Source: Micromonosporaceae bacterium
GTDB lineage: Bacteria > Actinomycetota > Actinomycetes > Mycobacteriales > Micromonosporaceae
Assembly: GCA_003543035.1 (NCBI GenBank)
Contig: DPJL01000229.1
Location: 1 to 9,747, forward strand
Direction of reading: 5' to 3'
Length of the DNA stretch: 9,747 nt
The first letter of the stretch is position 1. The number at the start of each line of letters is the position of its first letter. Made by a program: the position numbers and the translations under genes. Shown in pieces: positions 1 to 6,301 of this stretch. The notes below the pieces were generated by a model, which did not search any database, was not told the DNA's origin, and saw nothing but the letters and a program-made list of their open reading frames with translations.

Positions 1-2670
1 GTGACCCCACCGGCGGGTGGTATCGCGACCACTATCGTGGCCGACGCGCGCGGCCAAACCGTTGAGCGGCACCAGTACCGGGCACCGACCCCGGTCGGGC
101 CGGCCGATGTCACCCGATACACCTATACGCCGACCGGACAGCTCGCCAAGCTGACCGATCCGGCGGGCAACGCCTGGCGGTACACCTATGATCTGCGCGG
201 CCGGCAAATCCGGGCCGAAGACTCCGACAAGGGCGTGTCCGTGTCCGAATACGACAGCGTGGGCCAGCTCATCTCCCAGACCGATGCTCGCGGCCAGACA
301 CTGAGTCACGCCTACGACATCCTCGGTCGCCGGACCGGCGTCCGAGCGGGTGGCCCATCCGGCCGGTTGCTCGCCGCGTGGACGTTCGACACCGTGCCGT
401 ATGGCAAGGGGCGCCCGGCCACCAGCACGGCATATGACGAAGCAGGCAACGCCTACGCGAGTGCGATCGGTTCCTACAGTGCGCTGTACCAACCGCTGCA
501 GGCGACACTGACCGTCCCCAGCAGCGAAGGGCTGCTCGCCAAGACCTACACGTCGTTCAGCTCGTTCAACCCCGATGGCAGCCTGTCGGGGCGGAGCCTG
601 CCGGCTGGGGGCGGCCTGTTCGAGGAGACCGTGCGGCACACCTACGACGACGCCGGGCGGCCGCTGACCACTTACGGCGGCCCGCAGGGAACGACAGTCA
701 CCTACGCATCCGCCACGAGCTACACCCGGTACGGTGAAAGGCAACGCCTCCAGCTCGGGACGGGCACCGGCCGGGTCTGGCTGTCGCACTACTTCGAGGA
801 CGCCACGCGCCGGACGCAACGGTCCATTGTGGACGCTGAGGTGCCCCAGCCGATGCAGGCCGACTTGCATTACACGCATGACCCAGCGGGCAACGTTACC
901 GCCATCGCCGACCGGGTGCAGGACCGGCCCGCCGATGTCCAATGCTTCCGCTACGACCACCTGCGCCGGCTGACCGAGGCATGGACCCCACCGGCGGGTT
1001 GCGATGCCAATCCGACCACCGCTGCGCTGGCCGGCCCCGCGCCCTACTGGCAGTCCTACACCTATGACCTGATCGGCAACCGGACCACCAACACGTCGCA
1101 TACCGCCCTAGGTGACACCGTGCGCAGGCACAGCCATCCGGACGCCGGTGCGGCCCGGCCACATGCGCTGACATCGGTCACCACGACCACCCCCGGCACG
1201 ACCACGACCACGACGGCGTACGGATACGACGCGGCCGGCAACACCACGAGCCGTGGCGCGCAACAGCTCAGCTGGAACGAGCAGGGTCGGCTCGCGACTG
1301 TCACCGATAACGGGGCCACGACGTCGTTCGTCTACGACGCGGGCGGCGAGCGGCTGCTGCGCCGCGAACCCGGCGCGGTAACGCTTTACCTTGGGGGCCA
1401 AGAACTCCGGCTCGACCGTGCCAGCGGCGCGGTCACCGCGACCCGCTACTACACCCACGGCGGCACGACCGTCGCCGTGCGCACCGCGGCCGGGCTCGAC
1501 TGGCTCGCCGGCGATCACCACGGCACCGCAACGATCGCCATCAACTCCACCCGGCTGACCGCCACCGTTAGGCGCACGGATCCGTTCGGCAATCTCCGCG
1601 GCGCCCCGCCGTCGAACTGGCCCGGCGAGAAGGGTTTTGTCGGTGGGACGATCGATGCCGGTACCGGCCTTACCCACCTTGGCGCCCGCGAGTTCGACCC
1701 GGCCCTGGGACGATTCATCTCGGTCGACCCCGTGCTCGCCGCCGATGATCCGCAGCAGCTGAACGCCTACACCTATGCCAACAACAGTCCCGTGACGTTC
1801 AGCGATCCAACAGGCCTGGCCTGCGTGGATTGCGTAACGGGGGCCGCGATGGAGGCCAAGCCATCCAACTATAAGCCGCGCTATAAGCCCAGGCCGCGGG
1901 TCGGGCTTGGCCTGCCCAAGCCACGCCCCAAGCCGCGACTCCATCCGGGCTGCGACGGCCGTACAACCTGTGCCCGCCCTTCGGCCCACGACGAGATCGC
2001 GCCGCCGCCGCCGCCACCGCGACAGCCTCGCCCCGGTTGCGATGGCCGGATGAACTGCGCCAACCCCTCCGCACACGATGAGGCACCACTGGTCGTCGTG
2101 GTGAACGCGGCGCCGACCGCGCCGAAGGCCAACCATCCCTCCCTGCCGTCCAACCTCGGTGGTAGCCCAATGGCCTACGGCTTGCAGTTCATTCAACCCA
2201 GCCCAACCAATCCCCTCATTCTCAATTTCGCCATGCAATGGGCTGATGGTGGCTCCGTGTCCGTGTGCTTCGGCATCACCGGCGCAGCGGGCAACGTGGT
2301 CGGCGCCGAGGCATGCGTGGCGGCCGACCAGGTGGGCCTCGGCGTGGGATACGGGTTTAAGCAGGGCGTGGGTGCGGTCGGCTATGAGTCGGCCGTCGAT
2401 GTGAAGATCAGCAGTGCCGGGGTCGACCAGCTCGGTGGCCGCGAAACATACATCGCCAAGGGCAGGTACACGTTCGCGATCGGCGACGACGGCAACACCA
2501 CACATTCACTGTCGTTCCCGGTCGGCGCGCCAAGGATGAAGGGAGACCACGCGGGACGCGGCCAGAGCACCATGACGCGCCTGTTCACCTGGGAAGGGGC
2601 CGGCAGCTGGTGGCAACAGGCGCCGGACATGTCTGGCGGCGGCCTTTGTGGGGCCTATAGCAACTGCTGA
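1..2670 (+). CDS. RHS/YD-repeat protein, C-terminal part (5' end outside window)
   Basis: The reading frame is open from the first base and YD repeats begin at once, so the GTG at position 1 is probably not the true start; family members are usually well over 1,000 residues. Visible residues about 30-600 carry YD-type repeats (YTYDLRGR, YDSVGQL, YDILGRR, YGYDAAGN). These lead into an RHS core: DHHGT near 506-510, the GREFDP-like AREFDPALGRFISVDP, NAYTYANNSPV and the terminal DPTGL at 602-606. In this family the repeats form a large beta-strand shell that encloses a variable C-terminal domain. Here residues 607-889 hold a Lys/Arg/Pro-rich linker (about 620-700), two copies of PGCDGRxxCAxPSAHDE (649-665 and 678-694) around a polyproline run, and a Gly-rich, probably all-beta domain (about 720-889) that I cannot assign. 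From memory it resembles Gly-rich tails of other actinomycete RHS proteins. Secretion cannot be judged because the N terminus is missing. The stop lies 5 bp from the convergent TetR stop. Confidence 0.93.
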   Translation: MTPPAGGIATTIVADARGQTVERHQYRAPTPVGPADVTRYTYTPTGQLAKLTDPAGNAWRYTYDLRGRQIRAEDSDKGVSVSEYDSVGQLISQTDARGQTLSHAYDILGRRTGVRAGGPSGRLLAAWTFDTVPYGKGRPATSTAYDEAGNAYASAIGSYSALYQPLQATLTVPSSEGLLAKTYTSFSSFNPDGSLSGRSLPAGGGLFEETVRHTYDDAGRPLTTYGGPQGTTVTYASATSYTRYGERQRLQLGTGTGRVWLSHYFEDATRRTQRSIVDAEVPQPMQADLHYTHDPAGNVTAIADRVQDRPADVQCFRYDHLRRLTEAWTPPAGCDANPTTAALAGPAPYWQSYTYDLIGNRTTNTSHTALGDTVRRHSHPDAGAARPHALTSVTTTTPGTTTTTTAYGYDAAGNTTSRGAQQLSWNEQGRLATVTDNGATTSFVYDAGGERLLRREPGAVTLYLGGQELRLDRASGAVTATRYYTHGGTTVAVRTAAGLDWLAGDHHGTATIAINSTRLTATVRRTDPFGNLRGAPPSNWPGEKGFVGGTIDAGTGLTHLGAREFDPALGRFISVDPVLAADDPQQLNAYTYANNSPVTFSDPTGLACVDCVTGAAMEAKPSNYKPRYKPRPRVGLGLPKPRPKPRLHPGCDGRTTCARPSAHDEIAPPPPPPRQPRPGCDGRMNCANPSAHDEAPLVVVVNAAPTAPKANHPSLPSNLGGSPMAYGLQFIQPSPTNPLILNFAMQWADGGSVSVCFGITGAAGNVVGAEACVAADQVGLGVGYGFKQGVGAVGYESAVDVKISSAGVDQLGGRETYIAKGRYTFAIGDDGNTTHSLSFPVGAPRMKGDHAGRGQSTMTRLFTWEGAGSWWQQAPDMSGGGLCGAYSNC
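1945..2082 (+). repeat. Duplicated cysteine motif in RHS linker
   Basis: Two 17-codon units encoding PGCDGRxxCAxPSAHDE occupy 1945-1995 and 2032-2082, separated by 12 codons including six consecutive prolines. Each unit has a C-x5-C pair. The protein copies agree at 14 of 17 positions, while the DNA copies differ at many third codon positions, so this looks like an old, selectively kept duplication. Disulfide or metal binding is possible but unproven. Confidence 0.85.
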
Positions 2671-2675
2671 CTCAG

Positions 2676-3266
2676 TCACGAGGAAGTCGGAGCCGATAGC
2701 AGCCGGCGGAGAAGCTCATCGATGGCTTCCTCGCCGGCCGCAGCGGCATCGTCGGGATCTTCTGCCCATGCTACGACGAGTGCGACCTCGTTGAGCGCGG
2801 CGAGGAGCATGTGAGCAAATATCTCTACATGCCTGGATGGCAGCAAACCGGCAGCGGCTACGGCATCCAAACCACCCTTGACCATTGCGAGGCCGTGACC
2901 CTCCTCGAGCTGCCGCCAGCGCTGCCAGCCGACCACGGCCGGTGCATCGAGTAGGAAGATCCGCTGGACCTGCGGCTGCCGCGCGAGACGCAGCCACGCC
3001 ACGCAACCCTGCCGTAGCCTCTCGACGGGGTCAGCAGCTCTGTCCACCGCCGCTACCGTCTGGCGCGTTATGTCGACATCCATCCGCTCGAGAACGGCGT
3101 CAAAGAGTGCCTCTTTGCTCGCGAAGTGGTGATACAAGGCGCCCCGGCTGACGCCAGACTCCTGCAATACCGCCTCCACGGCCGTGCCATCGAAGCCATG
3201 ATCCCCGAACAGGCGAGACGCTGTGGCGATCAGCCGTTCTCGCGTGGCCTGGCCTCGTTCGCTCAT
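2676..3266 (-). CDS. TetR/AcrR-family transcriptional repressor
   Basis: This 196-residue protein has normal length for the family. Residues 8-55 form the N-terminal DNA-binding region, with a helix-turn-helix at about 29-48 (EAVLQESGVSRGALYHHF) followed by the family-typical SKEALFDAVL. The rest is a mostly helical ligand-binding and dimerisation domain whose specificity cannot be read from sequence. The ATG at 3266 is preceded by GGAGGTGG (complement of 3274-3281) with 7 nt spacing, which fixes the start. About 60 bp upstream lies an imperfect palindrome overlapping the likely -10 box, as expected for autorepression. A matching pair of sites sits at the hydrolase promoter near 5250-5295, so that gene is the best second target. 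The 3' end converges on the RHS gene with a 5-bp gap and no room for a terminator between them. Confidence 0.95.
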   Translation of the reverse strand: MSERGQATRERLIATASRLFGDHGFDGTAVEAVLQESGVSRGALYHHFASKEALFDAVLERMDVDITRQTVAAVDRAADPVERLRQGCVAWLRLARQPQVQRIFLLDAPAVVGWQRWRQLEEGHGLAMVKGGLDAVAAAGLLPSRHVEIFAHMLLAALNEVALVVAWAEDPDDAAAAGEEAIDELLRRLLSAPTSS

Positions 3267-3326
3267 TGTCGCTCCACCTCCGGGTTCGGGGTCTGTTGCT
3301 TAACCTCGACTGGTCGTTCTGACCAA

Positions 3327-3349
3327 ACTATACAGACAGTCGGTTTAGT
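3327..3349 (-). promoter_or_regulatory. TetR promoter with putative autoregulatory operator
   Basis: A 23-bp imperfect palindrome centred on 3338 pairs at 9 of 11 positions. Its core on the + strand is ACAGACAGTCGGT, flanked by ACTA on the left and TAGT on the right. On the minus strand, TATAGT (3332-3327) is a good actinobacterial -10 element, which would start transcription about 50 nt before the TetR ATG. No clear -35 is seen. The core matches the two hydrolase-promoter sites (ACCGACNGTCGGT). Operator function is inferred from position and similarity. Confidence 0.6.
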
Positions 3350-3567
3350 GTCGTGGCTTTCCGGACCCCGCATCATCAGATACTTGCCGAGCCGACCGCG
3401 AGAGGTTTCTTCAGCTAATGACCGAGCTCATGACAGAGGTAAGCGCCGCCTGGGCGGATTGTCCCCATACATCATCTTCAGTCTATTCAGACATAGATGC
3501 CGCATATGGCCAAACTATCGCTGCGGCGTTGTCCATAGTCTGGGTCGCGCAACGTAGGAGATTCATC

Positions 3568-3586
3568 GGTCATTGGACCAATCACC
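3568..3586. repeat. 19-bp near-perfect palindrome, operator-like
   Basis: GGTCATTGGACCAATCACC pairs at 8 of 9 positions about 3577. It lies 302 bp upstream of the TetR start and 485 bp upstream of the membrane-protein start. Size and symmetry fit a dimeric repressor site, but no promoter can be placed with confidence around it and its sequence differs from the ACCGACNGTCGGT sites. Confidence 0.4.
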
Positions 3587-3644
3587 CCAGTGCTTGCAAG
3601 GCGATCACCATTTGACTCCTGTGCTCGCGACAGAGCAGGCTCTT

Positions 3645-3688
3645 CCGCCTTAGGCGGCCGCCACAACGCTGACGTTGCAGCGGCCGCC
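3645..3688. repeat. Long stable hairpin with an alternative overlapping hairpin
   Basis: GGCGGCCGC at 3653-3661 pairs fully with GCGGCCGCC at 3680-3688. After a 2-nt mismatch, CAACG (3664-3668) pairs with CGTTG (3673-3677) around the tetraloop CTGA. CCGCCT at 3645-3650 and AGGCGG at 3652-3657 form a second, small palindrome that shares bases with the first stem, so the two folds exclude each other. No T-run follows on the + strand. It may be a terminator for unseen transcription, a protein-binding site or a remnant of mobile DNA. Confidence 0.6.
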
Positions 3689-3924
3689 ATTTGGGGGGAC
3701 CGATGGCGCGATGTTGCCGGTACTTGATAGTTCCGACAGCTCCACTACAGCAAATGGCTGCTTCAACCTGACTTCATGCCAGCGCCATATTGAGAAGTTC
3801 TAACGCACATTTTCTGGCTGATGGCGGCCGATCGGTCAATTGAGCTCGATTCGCTAGTCCGCTGACGTACGCCAAAGCAACGTTTAGTGCCAGAACACTC
3901 TAGCCACCCCTCGTTGGTGAGATC

Positions 3925-4027
3925 ACTCAGGTGGCCGATATTCCGCCTCGATCGCAGAGCAATGCTGCAACGCGAAGGCACATTGCGGCGTAGACGCTCG
4001 CACATCCCGGTATGGCCCCACCTGAGT
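3925..4027 (+). promoter_or_regulatory. Possible structured 5' leader of the membrane-protein gene
   Basis: ACTCAGGTGG (3925-3934) is the perfect reverse complement of CCACCTGAGT (4018-4027) across 83 nt. Inside, CGCC (3944-3947) can pair with GGCG (3987-3990), directly stacked by GCAATG (3959-3964) with CATTGC (3981-3986) and then TGC (3966-3968) with GCA (3978-3980). The nested stems would close a roughly 100-nt multi-helix RNA ending 43 nt before the ATG at 4071. It matches no riboswitch class I recognise. The same arrangement could be terminal repeats of a tiny insertion, although I see no flanking target duplication. Confidence 0.35.
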
Positions 4028-4070
4028 CGGGACCGGGTGGTTGCCCAAATCCATCGAAAGGAATCCGAAG

Positions 4071-4793
4071 ATGAGTACGTTGCCTCAACGATCAGGAGTT
4101 CTTCGAGGAAAGATCGAGATTCATCCCGCGTTGCTGATTATGAGCGGGACGACTGTTATTGGAGGGACGTCAGGTGCCCTGGTTAGCCCGGTTCTGGCCG
4201 CGGTGCTCGCCGCGGCAGGGTTCCTTTGGGGCGCCGGCCTCGCAACTGTCGGCACACGATTGAACCGCATTGAGGCGCGCGGCCGAATCTGGCGTAACGC
4301 CACCGTGTTTGCAACCGTTCTGGCCGCAGGGTCTCTGACGGGTTCCGGGCTGCTCGACCAGCTCATCATGACTGCAGCGCTCAATGACGCGCCGCAGTTC
4401 TTCGCCGACCTCGTCCGCGGCTCGATCGGCCAAGCTCAAACGCTGCCCTTCCTCATATTCAACCCGGCTTTGGAGTGGCTCCTCATCCCTGCGGTGGTGT
4501 TGTTCAACTGGCGGGAGCCGCGCCGCCGACGACTGCTGCTCGCCCTCTTTGTCATCTTCTACCTCAACCGCGTTTGGACGCACACCTGGTTTGTCCCACA
4601 GATCACGAGTTGGAGCGAAGGGGCATCCGGAACACCTATGTCGGTCGACCAACTCGAGCAGGCACGCCACTGGGTGATGCTGAGCTGGATCCGACTCGGC
4701 ATCGATGTCGCCGCGGTCGTGTTGGCGTTGCTCGTTGCGTTCATCCCGTTGATCAAACGCGATCAGGCCTCAAACCGTTCGGCTGCCGCTTAG
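4071..4793 (+). CDS. Integral membrane protein, weakly DUF1772/anthrone-oxygenase-like
   Basis: The protein has 240 residues from the ATG at 4071, which has AAAGGA (4057-4062) 8 nt upstream. A TTG 30 bp earlier is in frame but has no such site. Hydrophobic segments lie at about 20-38, 40-62, 76-95, 126-146, 154-175 and 205-228, giving five or six membrane helices, with a basic loop RRRR at 151-154 and a basic C-terminal tail. The second half (NRVWTHTWFVPQI at 166-178, then ARHWVMLSWIR at 198-208) recalls the FxVP and W..hwxR pattern of DUF1772 proteins. Some members of that group are called anthrone oxygenases, but the match is loose and family membership is a guess. The gene stands alone between long spacers and has no ACCGACNGTCGGT site upstream, so its link to the TetR protein is only by neighbourhood. 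Confidence 0.85.
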   Translation: MSTLPQRSGVLRGKIEIHPALLIMSGTTVIGGTSGALVSPVLAAVLAAAGFLWGAGLATVGTRLNRIEARGRIWRNATVFATVLAAGSLTGSGLLDQLIMTAALNDAPQFFADLVRGSIGQAQTLPFLIFNPALEWLLIPAVVLFNWREPRRRRLLLALFVIFYLNRVWTHTWFVPQITSWSEGASGTPMSVDQLEQARHWVMLSWIRLGIDVAAVVLALLVAFIPLIKRDQASNRSAAA

Positions 4794-4881
4794 CCCCTTC
4801 CTGCCCAGCCAGTTCTTGAGGCGGTGCCACCACCACAGCAGGATTCAGACAATCGATGACCACTTTGAACTCGAGTCGCGA

Positions 4882-4913
4882 CCGGCTGGTTATCGGCCAG
4901 AGTAACCAGTCGG
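4882..4913 (+). terminator. Possible terminator of the membrane-protein gene
   Basis: CCGGCTGGTTA (4882-4892) pairs with TAACCAGTCGG (4903-4913): 11 pairs as RNA counting one G-U, with a 10-nt loop. It lies 89 nt after the stop at 4793. No U-run follows, so it would be a tract-less actinomycete-type terminator at best. Confidence 0.4.
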
Positions 4914-5006
4914 CGGCACCTTAGTCCCGCTCGCTCTAGAAGGTCGTCCGTCTCGCCGGCCGACGGCAAACGCTGGCCCCTGTCAATAGGAGAGACCTGA
5001 CGAGGT

Positions 5007-5040
5007 CGGCCTGCAACGAGTTGTTAAGTGGTGCAGGCCG
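5007..5040. repeat. Perfect 9-bp inverted repeat
   Basis: CGGCCTGCA (5007-5015) and TGCAGGCCG (5032-5040) are exact reverse complements separated by 16 nt. No T-run follows on either strand and no gene end is near, so its role is unknown. Confidence 0.5.
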
Positions 5041-5155
5041 TTGCGCCCGGCGAGCTACTGCGGTCGTCGTTGGAACATCAACTAAGACGATGTTTCGCGG
5101 GCTGCAATACGAGGCGCAACGGCTCGGTCGGGCTTTTCGTAGCACTGCACTACGG

Positions 5156-5227
5156 CTATTCCTCCGTGTCCAGCTCGCTGAACAGCTGCTGCGAACGTTC
5201 GCGGATCACGCGCATGTGCATCTTCAT
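5156..5227 (-). CDS. Possible 23-residue small protein or gene remnant
   Basis: A short frame reads MKMHMRVIRERSQQ followed by LFSELDTEE and a TAG. Its ATG at 5227 is preceded by GGAG (complement of 5237-5240) with 9 nt spacing. It diverges from the hydrolase gene across the operator region, and the charged, helix-prone sequence looks more protein-like than its surroundings. It may be a genuine small peptide, the surviving N terminus of a lost divergent gene, or chance. I recognise no family. Confidence 0.2.
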   Translation of the reverse strand: MKMHMRVIRERSQQLFSELDTEE

Positions 5228-5245
5228 CAATCTTCACTCCACATC

Positions 5246-5275
5246 TTGGCAAACCGACCGTCGGTCTGTTACGGT
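5246..5275 (+). promoter_or_regulatory. Putative hydrolase promoter
   Basis: TTGGCA (5246-5251) and TACGGT (5270-5275) fit -35 and -10 elements of a housekeeping actinobacterial promoter with 18-bp spacing. A perfect operator palindrome fills the spacer and a second copy lies just downstream over the expected start near 5282. This is the classical layout for repression by blocking RNA polymerase. Predicted leader length is about 80 nt. Confidence 0.5.
5253..5265. promoter_or_regulatory. Putative TetR operator 1 (perfect palindrome)
   Basis: ACCGACCGTCGGT is a perfect 13-bp palindrome centred on 5259, within the longer shared block CAAACCGACCGTCGGTCTG. It sits between the proposed -35 and -10 elements. 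The same core, with one mismatch per site, recurs at 5279-5291 and in the TetR promoter at 3332-3344. Confidence 0.7.
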
Positions 5276-5278
5276 CAA

Positions 5279-5291
5279 ACCGTCAGTCGGT
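5279..5291. promoter_or_regulatory. Putative TetR operator 2
   Basis: ACCGTCAGTCGGT matches operator 1 in all but two bases and keeps one half-site intact, with the same flanks (CAA before, CTG after). Its centre at 5285 is 26 bp from that of operator 1, about two and a half helical turns, so two dimers would lie on roughly opposite faces of the DNA. Confidence 0.65.
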
Positions 5292-5312
5292 CTGTAATTC
5301 ACGAAAAGTAGC

Positions 5313-5338
5313 GTACAGCTCGATTTTCGAGCTCGTAC
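5313..5338 (+). promoter_or_regulatory. Leader hairpin before the hydrolase ribosome binding site
   Basis: AGCTCGA (5317-5323) pairs with TCGAGCT (5327-5333) around a TTT loop. After one bulged C the stem extends by GTAC (5313-5316) with GTAC (5335-5338), for 11 pairs in all. It ends 12 nt before the GAGGAA site. It may stabilise the message, modulate translation or be another protein-binding palindrome. Confidence 0.5.
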
Positions 5339-5361
5339 CCAGCGACCTCTGAGGAATAGCT

Positions 5362-6222
5362 ATGAACCTTCATGACTTCAATAGCCGTCGGCTGGAGATC
5401 GAGACACCGTCCGGAAAGATCAGTTATCTCGACGTAGGAGAAGGACGACCGGCACTGTTCGTACACGGCGCCGGCACAAGCAGCTATCTCTGGCGCAATG
5501 TCATCGACCAGCTGGCTGGCGAGCGGCGGTGCGTGGCACTCGATCTGCCCTTGCACGGCGGATCCAAGGCTCGCACCGACCAAGACTTTTCCCTGCCAGC
5601 GCTAGCCCGGTTGCTGGAAGAGTTCTGCGGAAGCCTTGACCTGAACCAAATCGACCTGGTCGCGAACGATTCAGGCGGCGCCATCGCGCAAGTCTTTGCC
5701 GCTCACTATGCGCAGCGGCTGGCAACCCTGACGCTGACCAACTGCGATACGCACGACAACTTGCCGCCAGATGGCTTCAGGCCAACGGTCAACCTCGCCG
5801 CAAAAGGGGCATTGGCTACTGTTGGCGCGCAGAGTCTTACCCACCTTGACCTTGCACGCTCTGGAACACTCGGTCGAGGCTACGAAAGCCCGGACCGGCT
5901 CTCCGACGAGACCATTCGCGCATACCTTGAACCGGTCTTTGGAAATCTCCAATCGGCTCGACAGTTTGAGCGTTTTCTTACTTCGCTCTTGTCAAGCGAC
6001 CTTGTGGCGGTAGAGCCCTTACTGCGAAAGCTTACGGTGCCGACCCTGGTCGTCTGGGGGACTGCGGATGTCTTCTTCGAGCTGAAGTGGGCGTACTGGC
6101 TCCGAGACACCATTCCCGGCGTTACCGATGTCGTGGAGCTAGCAGGAGCAAAGCTGTTCTTTCCCGACGAACGCGCCGATGATCTCGTGTCAGCTCTCAG
6201 AGCGCACTGGGCTGGAAATTAG
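5362..6222 (+). CDS. Alpha/beta-hydrolase-fold protein, dehalogenase-like elbow, atypical active site
   Basis: This 286-residue protein starts at an ATG with GAGGAA (5351-5356) 5 nt upstream. The fold is clear: the HGAG oxyanion-hole turn at 35-38, LDLPLHGGS at 60-68, the nucleophile elbow ANDSGG at 101-106, and VVWGTADVFF at 230-239. Aligned to the usual G-x-S-x-G-G elbow, the nucleophile position is Asp103, as in haloalkane and fluoroacetate dehalogenases, with Ser104 next to it. Asp236 sits at the usual acid position. Where the family has a gaGHf motif with the catalytic histidine, this protein reads GAKLFFPDER and Leu265 takes that place. It may therefore be a noncanonical enzyme, a binding protein, or use another base. 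No signal peptide is seen, so it should be cytoplasmic. Two copies of the TetR-type operator cover its promoter, and the DUF998 gene follows by 127 bp on the same strand. Confidence 0.92.
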   Translation: MNLHDFNSRRLEIETPSGKISYLDVGEGRPALFVHGAGTSSYLWRNVIDQLAGERRCVALDLPLHGGSKARTDQDFSLPALARLLEEFCGSLDLNQIDLVANDSGGAIAQVFAAHYAQRLATLTLTNCDTHDNLPPDGFRPTVNLAAKGALATVGAQSLTHLDLARSGTLGRGYESPDRLSDETIRAYLEPVFGNLQSARQFERFLTSLLSSDLVAVEPLLRKLTVPTLVVWGTADVFFELKWAYWLRDTIPGVTDVVELAGAKLFFPDERADDLVSALRAHWAGN

Positions 6223-6301
6223 GCAAGTCACCCAAGGTATGCGCACCGCAAGAGAACGGCAACGGCATCAGCAGCACAGGCTTGTCCGGGCATAGCAGCG
6301 G

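Larger units (their letters stand above)
3350..4070. other. Noncoding spacer between TetR promoter and membrane-protein gene
   Basis: Open frames of up to about 140 codons cross this stretch, but none has actinomycete-like third-position bias, a convincing ribosome binding site or a recognisable motif. One of them merely runs antisense out of the TetR gene. Base composition is visibly lower in G+C than the RHS gene. The content I can support is three inverted-repeat structures: the palindrome near 3577, the hairpin at 3645-3688 and the long-range stem at 3925-4027. A degraded gene cannot be excluded. Confidence 0.55.
4794..5245. other. Spacer with two hairpins and no convincing gene
   Basis: No frame on either strand shows coding-like codon bias, a good start and a recognisable domain over more than a few dozen codons. 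The supportable content is a hairpin 89 nt after the membrane-protein stop, a second 9-bp inverted repeat at 5007-5040, and a tiny minus-strand reading frame at 5156-5227. Confidence 0.6.

Noticed and set aside
3..999. Exact 16-nt repeat (GACCCCACCGGCGGGT) at 3-18 and 984-999
   Set aside because: Both copies are in the same frame and encode TPPAG in the RHS repeat region, so internal repeat history explains it.
1108..2505. Long minus-strand open frame of 465 codons
   Set aside because: It lies antisense to the RHS gene. High third-position G+C in the true frame removes stops on the other strand, and its translation is Arg/Gly-rich without domains.
3126..3557. Plus-strand frame of 143 codons
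   Set aside because: It starts antisense inside the TetR gene and runs through its promoter and operator; the translation has no domain or plausible start site.
4170..4670. Minus-strand frame of 166 codons
   Set aside because: It is wholly antisense to the membrane-protein gene, whose plus frame has the ribosome binding site and helix pattern.
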